A stretch of 62,203 nucleotides of DNA from a virus: positions 1 to 62,203 of IMG/VR virus record IMGVR_UViG_3300008117_000089. One strand, written 5' to 3'. The translations under genes and the position numbers were made by a program. Of this stretch, positions 29,050 through 34,626 are shown one piece after another; within the stretch, counting starts at the first letter, position 1, and the number at the start of each line of letters is the position of its first letter. The notes under the pieces were generated by a model. That model saw nothing but the letters and a program-made list of their open reading frames with translations. It was not told the origin of the DNA and searched no databases.

Positions 29050-29685
29050 ATGTTATCCTTTAGTCAATTTATTAATGAAGAAACAAAACTTAACAACACC
29101 AGGAAAACCCAGGTAGCCACCACTGGTGGAACCTACGAGAAGACTGGTGTATATTTGAGTGATAAGCTTGAACCGAAGTCTAAGATTATTAGCATCGGTG
29201 CTGGTTTAGATCACACAAAGAAAGCATTGATGAAAGGTCTGGGTAAAGGTTATGTTGTTCATGACCACGAACCAAACCCAGAAGGACGTAAAGAAGCACC
29301 AGAGTATACAAACGCATCTAAGATACCAAAGAATGGTTATGATGCAGCAGTTTGCCATAATGTGTTGAATGTTGTAGAACCAAATGTTAGAGAGCATGTA
29401 ATGCACTCCATATTCAACTCCATTAAGGAAGGTGGACACGCTATTATCGGCACACGAAAGTGGAAAGGTGATATCGAGAAGAACAAGAATTCTGAACCCG
29501 CTGAAGAAAAGAAAGCGATGTGGGTTAAGAAAGGTTCTGAAAGATCCTACCAAAAAGGGTTTGATGGTGATGAACTGAAAGACTATGTTCATGACTATGC
29601 GAAAAGAAACGGACACCAGGTTGAGGTTAAAAAGTTAACTGGTATCGCAGCTTCTGGTGTTCATGTTAAGTTATTAAAAAAATAG
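29050..29685 (+). CDS. SAM methyltransferase-like protein with capsid-targeting-like N-terminus
   Basis: 211 residues. ATG 29050 has GGAAT upstream; any longer reading would run into the tRNA-Gly gene. The N-terminus MLSFSQFINEE resembles the T4 capsid-targeting peptide, with an I-N-E gp21 site. Then a class I methyltransferase-like core: KIISIGAGLDHTKKALMKG (motif I, GAG), VVHDHEPNPEG, AAVCHNVLNVVEPNVREHVM and EGGHAIIGTRKW. The substrate is unknown. It sits between tRNA genes with a late-like box upstream. If the peptide is functional, the enzyme would be packaged in heads and injected. Confident in the fold, moderate on packaging. Confidence 0.65.
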   Translation: MLSFSQFINEETKLNNTRKTQVATTGGTYEKTGVYLSDKLEPKSKIISIGAGLDHTKKALMKGLGKGYVVHDHEPNPEGRKEAPEYTNASKIPKNGYDAAVCHNVLNVVEPNVREHVMHSIFNSIKEGGHAIIGTRKWKGDIEKNKNSEPAEEKKAMWVKKGSERSYQKGFDGDELKDYVHDYAKRNGHQVEVKKLTGIAASGVHVKLLKK

Positions 29686-29688
29686 TAC

Positions 29689-29776
29689 GCGCCTGTAGAG
29701 GAATTGGGAGACTCTCTGGATTTAGGTTCCAGCGTCCGAAAGGGCACTGTCGGTTCGACTCCGACCAGGCGTACCA
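29689..29776 (+). tRNA. tRNA-Leu (anticodon TAG)
   Basis: Class II tRNA with long variable arm, anticodon arm CTGGA-TTTAGGT-TCCAG, discriminator A and encoded CCA. It reads CTA. It begins 3 bases after the methyltransferase stop. Confidence 0.93.
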
Positions 29777-29777
29777 T

Positions 29778-29806
29778 TTGATTAACAATAAGTTTTATGA
29801 TATAAT
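29778..29806 (+). promoter_or_regulatory. Sigma70-type promoter inside the tRNA array (TTGATT-17-TATAAT)
   Basis: -35 TTGATT at 29778-29783 and -10 TATAAT at 29801-29806, between tRNA-Leu and tRNA-Arg. It can supply the downstream tRNAs and tmRNA independently. Confidence 0.7.
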
Positions 29807-29813
29807 AAGTTAT

Positions 29814-29890
29814 GCGCTCGTAGCTCAACTGGATAGAGCAACGGACTTCTACTCCGTTGGTTGTGGGTTCGACTCCTACCGAGTGCGCCA
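29814..29890 (+). tRNA. tRNA-Arg (anticodon TCT)
   Basis: Acceptor GCGCTCG / CGAGTGC with one G-U pair, anticodon arm ACGGA-CTTCTAC-TCCGT, encoded CCA. It reads AGA. Confidence 0.95.
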
Positions 29891-29898
29891 AATTATAT

Positions 29899-29975
29899 CG
29901 GAGTATAGCACAGCTTGGTAGTGCGCTTGCTTTGGGAGCAAGAGGTCCAAGGTTCGAATCCTTGTACTCCGACCA
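29899..29975 (+). tRNA. tRNA-Pro (anticodon TGG)
   Basis: Acceptor CGGAGTA / TACTCCG, anticodon arm CTTGC-TTTGGGA-GCAAG, encoded CCA. It reads CCA codons. The C1-G72 start is usual for bacterial tRNA-Pro. Confidence 0.95.
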
Positions 29976-29981
29976 ATTTAC

Positions 29982-30057
29982 GGGTCCATAGCTCATCTGG
30001 GAGAGCGCCAGCTTTGCAAGCTGGATGTGGTCGGTTCGAGTCCGACTGGATCCACCA
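29982..30057 (+). tRNA. tRNA-Ala (anticodon TGC)
   Basis: Acceptor GGGTCCA / TGGATCC with the G3:U70 pair that AlaRS recognises, anticodon arm CCAGC-TTTGCAA-GCTGG, encoded CCA. It reads GCA. Confidence 0.95.
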
Positions 30058-30059
30058 AA

Positions 30060-30146
30060 ATGCGTGGATGTGCCTAAAGCACATGTACCCAAGTAGCCCT
30101 AATTGAACAGGTGAACGAGGACTTGGAATTAACCGAGGGCGCGCAA
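30060..30146 (+). ncRNA. Unassigned structured RNA candidate between tRNA genes
   Basis: This 94-base stretch between tRNA-Ala and tRNA-Ser has no T-arm and no CCA. The ends pair (TGCGTG / CGCGCA), followed by a perfect 6-bp hairpin ATGTGC-CTAAA-GCACAT. CCAAGT pairs with ACTTGG and GCCCTAATT with AATT plus AGGGC in a crossing arrangement, so a pseudoknot is possible. It may be a stable small RNA comparable in position to the T4 species 1/2 RNAs in its tRNA cluster, or a decayed tRNA. Confidence 0.4.
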
Positions 30147-30151
30147 TTTAA

Positions 30152-30243
30152 GGAAGTGTGGCAGAGCTTGGTTTAATGCACCTGACTTGAAATCAGACGA
30201 TCCTGAGAAGGATCCGTGGGTTCAAATCCTACCACTTCCGCCA
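30152..30243 (+). tRNA. tRNA-Ser (anticodon TGA)
   Basis: Class II tRNA with a variable-arm hairpin (GATCC-TGAGAA-GGATC), anticodon loop CTTGAAA, acceptor GGAAGTG / CACTTCC, discriminator G and encoded CCA. It reads TCA. Confidence 0.94.
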
Positions 30244-30257
30244 ATAAGAGGTATACA

Positions 30258-30383
30258 ATGGAAAAGCAAGTATTAACTGAAGTAACACCACCAGGTGAAG
30301 AAACTGAAAAGACCGACAAGGAACTTATTCAAGAGATCGTTGAAGCCACAAGTGACCTTCACGATCTCGACTACGCGAAATAA
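30258..30383 (+). CDS. Small acidic protein within the tRNA array
   Basis: 41 residues, MEKQVLTEVTPPGEETEKTD followed by a helical EIVEATSDLHDLDYAK ending. It is acidic throughout, with no Cys and no membrane segment. AAGAGG lies 6 bases before the ATG. It fits exactly between tRNA-Ser and tRNA-Met: the next tRNA begins at the base after the stop codon. Function unknown; the tight placement and good ribosome binding site argue that it is real. Confidence 0.6.
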   Translation: MEKQVLTEVTPPGEETEKTDKELIQEIVEATSDLHDLDYAK

Positions 30384-30459
30384 GTGCCTATAGCTCAACG
30401 GTTAGAGCAGAGGACTCATAATCCTTTGGTTCTAGGTTCGAATCCTAGTGGGCGCACCA
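30384..30459 (+). tRNA. tRNA with CAT anticodon (Met, possibly Ile2)
   Basis: Acceptor GTGCCTA / TGGGCGC with G-U pairs, anticodon arm GAGGA-CTCATAA-TCCTT, T-arm CTAGG-TTCGAAT-CCTAG, encoded CCA. CAT may be elongator Met or, if C34 is lysidinylated, Ile for ATA. A separate TAT-anticodon tRNA at 30811 makes Met somewhat more likely. Confidence 0.9.
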
Positions 30460-30468
30460 ATACTTAAA

Positions 30469-30475
30469 CTAAATA
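30469..30475 (+). promoter_or_regulatory. Late-promoter-like box CTAAATA before the tmRNA
   Basis: It lies in the palindromic context AAACTAAATAGTTTA, just upstream of the tmRNA acceptor piece. It may be a late promoter or part of the tmRNA 5' structure. Confidence 0.3.
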
Positions 30476-30543
30476 GTTTATATGGTTGTATGAAGGAACG
30501 AGAAGGTTTCTTGGACACGGGTGCAAATCCCGTCTGCTCCACC

Positions 30544-30571
30544 AAAAATGTTTTCTGAGTAAAATATTTTT
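30544..30571 (+). other. Intervening-segment hairpin of the permuted tmRNA
   Basis: AAAAATGTTTT (30544-30554) pairs with AAAATATTTTT (30561-30571), 11 bp with one G-U, loop CTGAGT. It joins the CCA end to the 5' G of the other piece and would be removed in maturation. Confidence 0.7.
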
Positions 30572-30660
30572 GATGGGGCAGTTTCAGATTCGACAGGGAA
30601 AGATATCCGACTGGACAACCAGTGAGGCGACTGACTCAATCAGCGCAAACCAAAGTAATC

Positions 30661-30699
30661 GCAAATGACGATAACTACATTCAGGCACTTGCTGCTTGA
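30661..30699 (+). other. tmRNA tag-peptide reading frame
   Basis: From the resume codon GCA to TGA the frame encodes ANDDNYIQALAA. The ANDxNY start and ALAA end match bacterial proteolysis tags that are recognised by ClpXP and related proteases. Confidence 0.88.
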
Positions 30700-30810
30700 T
30701 CCAACTGTTCTTCCGAGTGGGTTTCTCAACGGAAGTGGTCGTCCTCTCCAGTAGAGGGCTATCAAAAGCATATTGACTTAGTATGTTTTTGATAACAGGA
30801 TAAGCAATTT

Positions 30811-30900
30811 GGTTCTCTAGCATAATGGTAATGCACCGAGCTTATACCTCGCACTCCAGATTAGAGGGTTATACAGGTTCAAGTCCTGTGAGAACCACCA
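30811..30900 (+). tRNA. tRNA with long variable arm and apparent TAT anticodon
   Basis: Acceptor GGTTCTC / GAGAACC, T-arm ACAGG-TTCAAGT-CCTGT and encoded CCA are clear. The anticodon stem CGAG/CTCG encloses CTTATAC, giving TAT (Ile, codon ATA). The variable region contains a CTCC/GAGG hairpin, normal for Leu, Ser or Tyr tRNAs but not Ile. The D-arm is short. Identity is therefore uncertain. Confidence 0.75.
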
Positions 30901-30907
30901 GAAACAT

Positions 30908-30982
30908 GCGCGATTAGCTCAGCGGTAGAGCAGTGCCTTTACACGGCGAAGGTCGGGGGTTCGAACCCCTCATTGCGTACCA
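30908..30982 (+). tRNA. tRNA-Val (anticodon TAC)
   Basis: Acceptor GCGCGAT / ATTGCGT with G-U pairs, anticodon loop TTTACAC, T-arm CGGGG-GTTCGAA-CCCC region, encoded CCA. It reads GTA. The outer anticodon-stem pairs are weak. Confidence 0.92.
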
Positions 30983-30985
30983 AAT

Positions 30986-31061
30986 ACGGGTGTGATGGAA
31001 TGGTATACGTATCAGACTTAAAATCTGAGTTTTGTGGGTTCGAGTCCCACCACCCGTACCA
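30986..31061 (+). tRNA. tRNA-Leu (anticodon TAA) with short variable region
   Basis: Acceptor ACGGGTG / CACCCGT is perfect; the D-arm TGATGGAATGGTATACG resembles tRNA-Leu; anticodon arm TCAGA-CTTAAAA-TCTGA; encoded CCA. The variable region is only GTTTT, whereas tRNA-Leu normally has a long arm. It reads TTA. Confidence 0.9.
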
Positions 31062-31074
31062 CAATAAATAAAGA

Positions 31075-31560
31075 ATGGCTATGTTTGATTATAAAACAAA
31101 AATTAATTTTGAAGAAGTAAAAGCTTACATAGAAGCCAATCCAAACTCAAAACTTTATATCGGCTGTGACTCTGAACGAGTTATAATCAAAGATGTTTGG
31201 TATGCTGATTACGCATCTGTTATTGTTGTCCACATTGGTGGTCGCCACGGTTGTCGTGTATTTGGTCAAGTAGATCGTGAGCGCGATTATGATCAAAACA
31301 AAGGTCGCCCACGTATGCGTCTGATGAACGAAGTTATTAAAGTGGCTGAACTATACATTAACCTTGGGAAAACCCTGGGTGAAGATTTTGAGTGCGATGT
31401 TCACCTTGACATTAACCCGAATGAGATTTATGGATCTTCTTGCGTTGTCCAGGAAGCTATTGGATACATTCGTGGTATGTGTAATGTCATACCGATGGTC
31501 AAACCACAGGCATGGGCTGCTACCCACTGTGCAGACCGTCTAAAAGAACTTCGCGCTTAG
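31075..31560 (+). CDS. RNase H-like protein (YkuK-type)
   Basis: 161 residues from ATG 31075; ATG 31081 is an alternative. The segment SKLYIGCDSERV (first catalytic-type Asp), the beta strand SVIVVHIGGRHGCRVFG and CDVHLDINPNEIYGSS (further Asp) match the YkuK-like RNase H-fold family. A nuclease role is inferred from the fold; a substrate is not known. It begins 14 bases after the last tRNA gene, so it may share its transcript and could act in RNA turnover. A late-like AATAAATA lies at 31063-31070. Confidence 0.65.
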   Translation: MAMFDYKTKINFEEVKAYIEANPNSKLYIGCDSERVIIKDVWYADYASVIVVHIGGRHGCRVFGQVDRERDYDQNKGRPRMRLMNEVIKVAELYINLGKTLGEDFECDVHLDINPNEIYGSSCVVQEAIGYIRGMCNVIPMVKPQAWAATHCADRLKELRA

Positions 31561-31563
31561 CTA

Positions 31564-31592
31564 TTGCATATATCACAGAAATGTGATATACT
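31564..31592 (+). promoter_or_regulatory. Sigma70-type promoter of the beta-barrel gene with overlapping dyad
   Basis: -35 TTGCAT at 31564-31569 and -10 TATACT at 31587-31592, spacer 17. A perfect 9-bp inverted repeat, TATATCACA and TGTGATATA separated by GAAA (31569-31590), fills the spacer and enters the -10, in the position expected of a repressor operator. Confidence 0.7.
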
Positions 31593-31599
31593 GCATGAC

Positions 31600-31619
31600 A
31601 CGGTATGAAAAGATACCGT
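31600..31619 (+). promoter_or_regulatory. 5'-terminal mRNA hairpin before the beta-barrel gene
   Basis: ACGGTAT and ATACCGT pair around a GAAAAG loop, beginning at about the predicted transcription start (near 31599). A T-rich stretch follows. A stabilising 5' hairpin or an attenuator are both possible. Confidence 0.55.
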
Positions 31620-31648
31620 TATTTTGTTGTTTAATTAAAGGAGTCAAA

Positions 31649-32170
31649 ATGAAACTGAAAATCGCTTTAGCTGTTCTTTTCCTCGCCTTTGCCGTGGGCA
31701 CTGCTCACGCTGAAGATCGCCTAACCGCTGGATACACTCAGAAGGCTGTTGCCACTCTGAGCGACACCTGGGGTGTTGGTGTTGAGAAAGACTTCGGTGA
31801 ACTAGGTGCAGCAACTGTTGTTGGTGACCTTGGTTTTACCAATGTTCTCAACGGCGCATTTGCAGATACCCTGTGGACCGCTGGACTTGGCGTTGAAGTT
31901 CCTCTGTCAGAATTGCTGAACCTTGAAGTTGGTGCTTCGCGTAGCTTCGTCAATGGTGGACAGGATTTCACCCAGTATCGTGCTGGTGTTGTTTATCAGG
32001 GCATCGCATGGCGTTTCGCTGGTGCAGCTGTAAAGGCTGACGGCGTAGACGTTTTCGCAGAAGCTTCCGCAGAACGCAAAGTCTTTGGTGACCTAGCAGT
32101 CGGTGTTGCTTCGAGCTTCGATCAGTCCGAATACTTTGCTACCACAGTATTCGCGTCCTACTCGTTCTAA
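31649..32170 (+). CDS. Outer-membrane beta-barrel protein with signal peptide
   Basis: 173 residues from ATG 31649, which has AAGGAG 7 bases upstream. Residues 1-21 are a Sec signal peptide: MKLK, a hydrophobic core, and the AHA cleavage site before EDRLTAGYTQ. The mature 152 residues show alternating polar/aromatic strands (DTWGVGVEKDF, YRAGVVYQGIAWRFAG) and end in ATTVFASYSF, the terminal Phe motif read by the Bam machinery. An 8-strand barrel of OmpA/OmpX size is likely. It is monocistronic, with its own promoter, dyad, 5' hairpin and terminator. A superinfection-exclusion or surface-change role is inferred from other phage barrels. Confidence 0.8.
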   Translation: MKLKIALAVLFLAFAVGTAHAEDRLTAGYTQKAVATLSDTWGVGVEKDFGELGAATVVGDLGFTNVLNGAFADTLWTAGLGVEVPLSELLNLEVGASRSFVNGGQDFTQYRAGVVYQGIAWRFAGAAVKADGVDVFAEASAERKVFGDLAVGVASSFDQSEYFATTVFASYSF

Positions 32171-32179
32171 CTGAAAAGG

Positions 32180-32212
32180 AACACCAGCATGGTTCGCCCA
32201 GCTGGTGTTTTT
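32180..32212 (+). terminator. Rho-independent terminator after the beta-barrel gene
   Basis: AACACCAGC (32180-32188) and GCTGGTGTT (32201-32209) form a 9-bp stem with a 12-base loop followed by T residues. The loop also holds the ATG at 32189 of a possible start of the next gene. Confidence 0.8.
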
Positions 32213-32215
32213 CTT

Positions 32216-32410
32216 ATGATAAAAAAAATATACCGCGAATTAGTCTGCCTGATATTTGGTCATGAAACCAAGACCCTGGTATTCAGGGCAGAGAACTTTG
32301 AGATAACATACAAAGCCTGTATCCGTTGCGGGTACGCACAGCAGACAGATTTTGAAGAAATTGACGCAGAAATTGTCGATCTGGATGCAAGTCCAACGGA
32401 TGCTAAATAG
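32216..32410 (+). CDS. Small zinc-binding-type protein
   Basis: 64 residues from ATG 32216. FGHETK near the N-terminus and CIRCGY near residue 40, together with an early Cys (LVCLIFGH), resemble small phage proteins of the C...FGH...CxxC zinc type. An in-frame ATG at 32189 has a better Shine-Dalgarno (AAGGA at 32176-32180) but lies inside the terminator loop and would add 9 residues (MVRPAGVFL). The start is therefore unsettled. The C-terminus is acidic. Function unknown. Confidence 0.55.
   Translation: MIKKIYRELVCLIFGHETKTLVFRAENFEITYKACIRCGYAQQTDFEEIDAEIVDLDASPTDAK
32403..32409 (+). promoter_or_regulatory. Late-promoter-like box CTAAATA
   Basis: It overlaps the stop region of the small zinc protein, 29 bases before the GP88-like start codon. 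Same variant as at 6987 and 21042. Confidence 0.35.
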
Positions 32411-32438
32411 AGGGTAAACCCATCTATTTGAGGACATG

Positions 32439-33506
32439 ATGCTAAATTTCAAACAATTTTTTCAAGACCGCTTGCAGCTTGAACAGACCGTTGAGTCTGA
32501 GATCCAAACCTACGCTATTGATGATTCGTTCTTTGATGATATTATCAGTGAAGCAGATGGTGGAAACTATAATCCAAACAACCCTTGGCACAAACTGAAA
32601 AGAGGTGCTTCTGAATACTTCGGCGCAACGCCAGAAAGACAGAAGGAAATCCACGCCGAAGCAAAGGGTATTGAATCCAAAAAAATGATGACTCCTGAAT
32701 CGGCAAACCCAAAGCTTGCCAAGAACGGAGAAAAGATGCCAGATCATGATACAAAGGCTCTGTTCCTTGCGCCTTCTACCATGTCTGGTGTTGACGTTTG
32801 CCCAGCAGCATCGAAAGAATGTAAAGCTGCTTGCCTGGGTAAAGAAGCTGGTCGCGCCCATATGCGCCCAACTAAAGACGCTAAGATCTGGCGTACCAAA
32901 TTGATGTTTGATCATCCAACCCACTTCTACGCAAAGCTTGACCAGGAAATCACATCTGCCAAGACTGCTGCCCAAAAGAAAGGTAAGCAACTGGCTGTCC
33001 GTTTGAACGGAACCAGTGATATTCCACACGAACAACTAGCACCACAGCTGTTCGAGAAACACAAAGATGTTAAGTTTTACGACTACACTAAAATTGCTGG
33101 TCGCACAAAGAGCACCAAGACCCCAAGCAACTATCACCTAACCATGTCTTCTACTGGTATCAATCACGAAGACAGCAACTGGAAGGATGTACGCAAGCAC
33201 CTGGATAAAGGTGGTGTGGCATCGATGGTATTCAAAGTTCAGACTTCTGCCCGTAATCGCCCAGCTGGTGGTCTACCAACTCATGTCCATGACGAAGAAA
33301 CTGGTAAGAAGTATCGTGTTGTAGATGGTGACGAGCACGATCACCGTCACTTGGATCACAAGTACAACAGCGTTCCAAAAGGTGAGGGCATCATTGCTGG
33401 TCTTCGTATGAAAGGTGGTGCAAAGAATGTTGTACGTGCTGGTAAGTTTGCTGTTGATGTTGATAAAGAATCAAATACAGCTACAGTGAGAAAGGGTGAA
33501 AATTAA
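32439..33506 (+). CDS. GP88-like conserved phage protein
   Basis: 355 residues from ATG 32439; ATG 32436 is too close to AGGA. The central region SGVDVCPAASKECKAACLGKEAGR, KQLAVRLNGTSDIPHEQL and VKFYDYTKIAGR matches a phage family I know as gene product 88, whose Cys cluster suggests metal binding; biochemical function is unknown. The N-terminus MLNFKQFFQDRLQLEQ looks like the capsid-targeting leaders elsewhere in this window but lacks an exact [L/I]-x-E at residue 9-10. A late-like box lies upstream. Confidence 0.6.
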   Translation: MLNFKQFFQDRLQLEQTVESEIQTYAIDDSFFDDIISEADGGNYNPNNPWHKLKRGASEYFGATPERQKEIHAEAKGIESKKMMTPESANPKLAKNGEKMPDHDTKALFLAPSTMSGVDVCPAASKECKAACLGKEAGRAHMRPTKDAKIWRTKLMFDHPTHFYAKLDQEITSAKTAAQKKGKQLAVRLNGTSDIPHEQLAPQLFEKHKDVKFYDYTKIAGRTKSTKTPSNYHLTMSSTGINHEDSNWKDVRKHLDKGGVASMVFKVQTSARNRPAGGLPTHVHDEETGKKYRVVDGDEHDHRHLDHKYNSVPKGEGIIAGLRMKGGAKNVVRAGKFAVDVDKESNTATVRKGEN

Positions 33507-33509
33507 TTA

Positions 33510-33692
33510 ATGCCCATTTATACATATTCATGCCAAAAGCATGGTGATTTTGAAAAGCTAATCAGAATGCAAGAATCGGACAGTGAGCAATCCTGTCCGA
33601 AATGCAACACGCAATGTGAACGCATATTTGCTGCCTCTGGTGGTGGTTTTCAATTGAAAGGTGACTGGTTCAAGACTTCAGGTAAGTATTGA
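33510..33692 (+). CDS. FmdB-type zinc ribbon protein
   Basis: 60 residues. The beginning MPIYTYSCQKHGDFEKLI, the pair CPKCNTQC, then ERIFAASGGGFQLKGDWFKT follow the FmdB-family zinc ribbon (PIYEYxCxxCG, CPxCG, GWxxT). The second Cys of the first knuckle is replaced by His (SCQKHG), still a possible zinc ligand. Members are thought to be regulators; the role in phages is unknown. It starts 3 bases after the previous stop. Confidence 0.75.
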   Translation: MPIYTYSCQKHGDFEKLIRMQESDSEQSCPKCNTQCERIFAASGGGFQLKGDWFKTSGKY

Positions 33693-33717
33693 TTTTTTGC
33701 CAGTTTAGTGGTATACT
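33689..33717 (+). promoter_or_regulatory. Sigma70-type promoter (TTGATT-17-TATACT)
   Basis: -35 TTGATT at 33689-33694 and -10 TATACT at 33712-33717, in the gap between the zinc ribbon gene and the glycosyltransferase gene. AAGGAG follows before the start. Confidence 0.68.
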
Positions 33718-33741
33718 ATTGTTTTATTATAAGGAGTGATA

Positions 33742-34602
33742 ATGTCATTTAAAGTCCAAGTCCCAATTGAAGAACTGAGAAAGCGTAAGCTGTTTGTAGC
33801 AACCCCAATGTATGGCGGTCAATGTGCTGGTATGTATACCCGTTCTATTGCCGATCTTTCTGCAATGTGTGCTGCCCACGGAATTCAGATCCAGTTCTAT
33901 TTCCTATTCAACGAATCGTTGATTACCCGTGCTCGTAACTATTGCGTAGATGAATTCTTGCGTAGTGAAGCATCTCACCTGATGTTCATCGACAGCGACA
34001 TTGGATTCAATCCAAATGACGTTCTGGCTCTAATGGCTATTCAAGACGATGAAAGCCCATATGACGTTCTGGCTGGTCCGTATCCTAAGAAGTGTATCTC
34101 CTGGGAAAAGATTAAGCAAGCCGTTGACAAAGGTTTTGCAGACGAGAACCCACAAGAGCTTGAGAAGTTTGTCGGTGACTATGTGTTCAACCCACGCAAC
34201 GGTCAGAATGAAATCCCGATCAACTCACCAGCAGAAGTTTCCGAAGCTGGTACTGGTTTCATGATGATTCGCCGTGCTACTTTCGAGAAGTACAAAGCAG
34301 CGTTCCCGCATTTGTCCTACAAGCCAGATCACGTCCGTACCGCAGCATTTGACGGTAGCCGTGAGATCCATGCTTACTTTGACTGCATCATCGACCCTGA
34401 TTCTAAACGCTACTTGTCAGAAGACTATATGTTCTGCTATAATGTGCAGAAGATGGGTGGGCAAGTTTGGTTGTGCCCTTGGATGCAACTGCAACACGTT
34501 GGTTCCTACATCTTTGGTGGCTCTCTTGCTGACCTGGCTCGTATCGGTGCTTCGGCTACCGCAGACACAAGCCAAATCAAACACAAGAAGCATAAGAAGT
34601 AA
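33742..34602 (+). CDS. GT-A type glycosyltransferase-like protein
   Basis: 286 residues from ATG 33742 with AAGGAG at 33731-33736; an in-frame GTG at 33736 overlaps that site. KLFVATPMYGGQCAGMYTRS opens a Rossmann-like domain and LMFIDSDIGFNP carries the DxD metal/nucleotide-sugar motif (DSD near residue 90). EAGTGFMMIRR and LSEDYMFCYNVQKMGGQVW are the acceptor side of GT2-like enzymes. The C-terminus is Lys/His-rich (KHKKHKK). It may glycosylate phage or host structures. No signal peptide. It precedes gene 45 but has its own promoter. Confidence 0.72.
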   Translation: MSFKVQVPIEELRKRKLFVATPMYGGQCAGMYTRSIADLSAMCAAHGIQIQFYFLFNESLITRARNYCVDEFLRSEASHLMFIDSDIGFNPNDVLALMAIQDDESPYDVLAGPYPKKCISWEKIKQAVDKGFADENPQELEKFVGDYVFNPRNGQNEIPINSPAEVSEAGTGFMMIRRATFEKYKAAFPHLSYKPDHVRTAAFDGSREIHAYFDCIIDPDSKRYLSEDYMFCYNVQKMGGQVWLCPWMQLQHVGSYIFGGSLADLARIGASATADTSQIKHKKHKK

Positions 34603-34626
34603 TTTTTAATCATTGGAGTTTATATT

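Larger units (their letters stand above)
30480..30800 (+). ncRNA. ssrA: Circularly permuted transfer-messenger RNA (tmRNA)
   Basis: The tRNA 3' half comes first: T-arm ACGGG-TGCAAAT-CCCGT, acceptor CTGCTCC (30534-30540) and ACCA. After a 30-base spacer comes the 5' half: GGGGCAG (30575-30581) and the tmRNA signature GATTCGACAGGG. The seven acceptor pairs form completely, including G3:U70 (30577 with 30538), the alanine identity pair. The resume region is GTAATCGCAAATGACGATAA, as in bacterial ssrA, followed by the tag frame at 30661-30699. Downstream hairpins: CTTCCG/CGGAAG (30710-30735), CCTCT/AGAGG (30743-30757) and a 13-bp stem (30760-30794). This is the gene order of two-piece permuted tmRNAs. 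The outer ends of both pieces are approximate. Confidence 0.9.

Noticed and set aside
29029-29056. TTGACA with a weak TGTTAT before the methyltransferase
   Set aside because: The -10 is poor and overlaps the start codon; the CATAAATA box is a better candidate.
29893-30106. Open frames on both strands across tRNA-Pro and tRNA-Ala
   Set aside because: They lie wholly over tRNA genes and have no ribosome binding site.
30486-30668. Open reading frame over the tmRNA region
   Set aside because: It spans the tmRNA acceptor piece, spacer and 5' half; RNA features explain the sequence fully.
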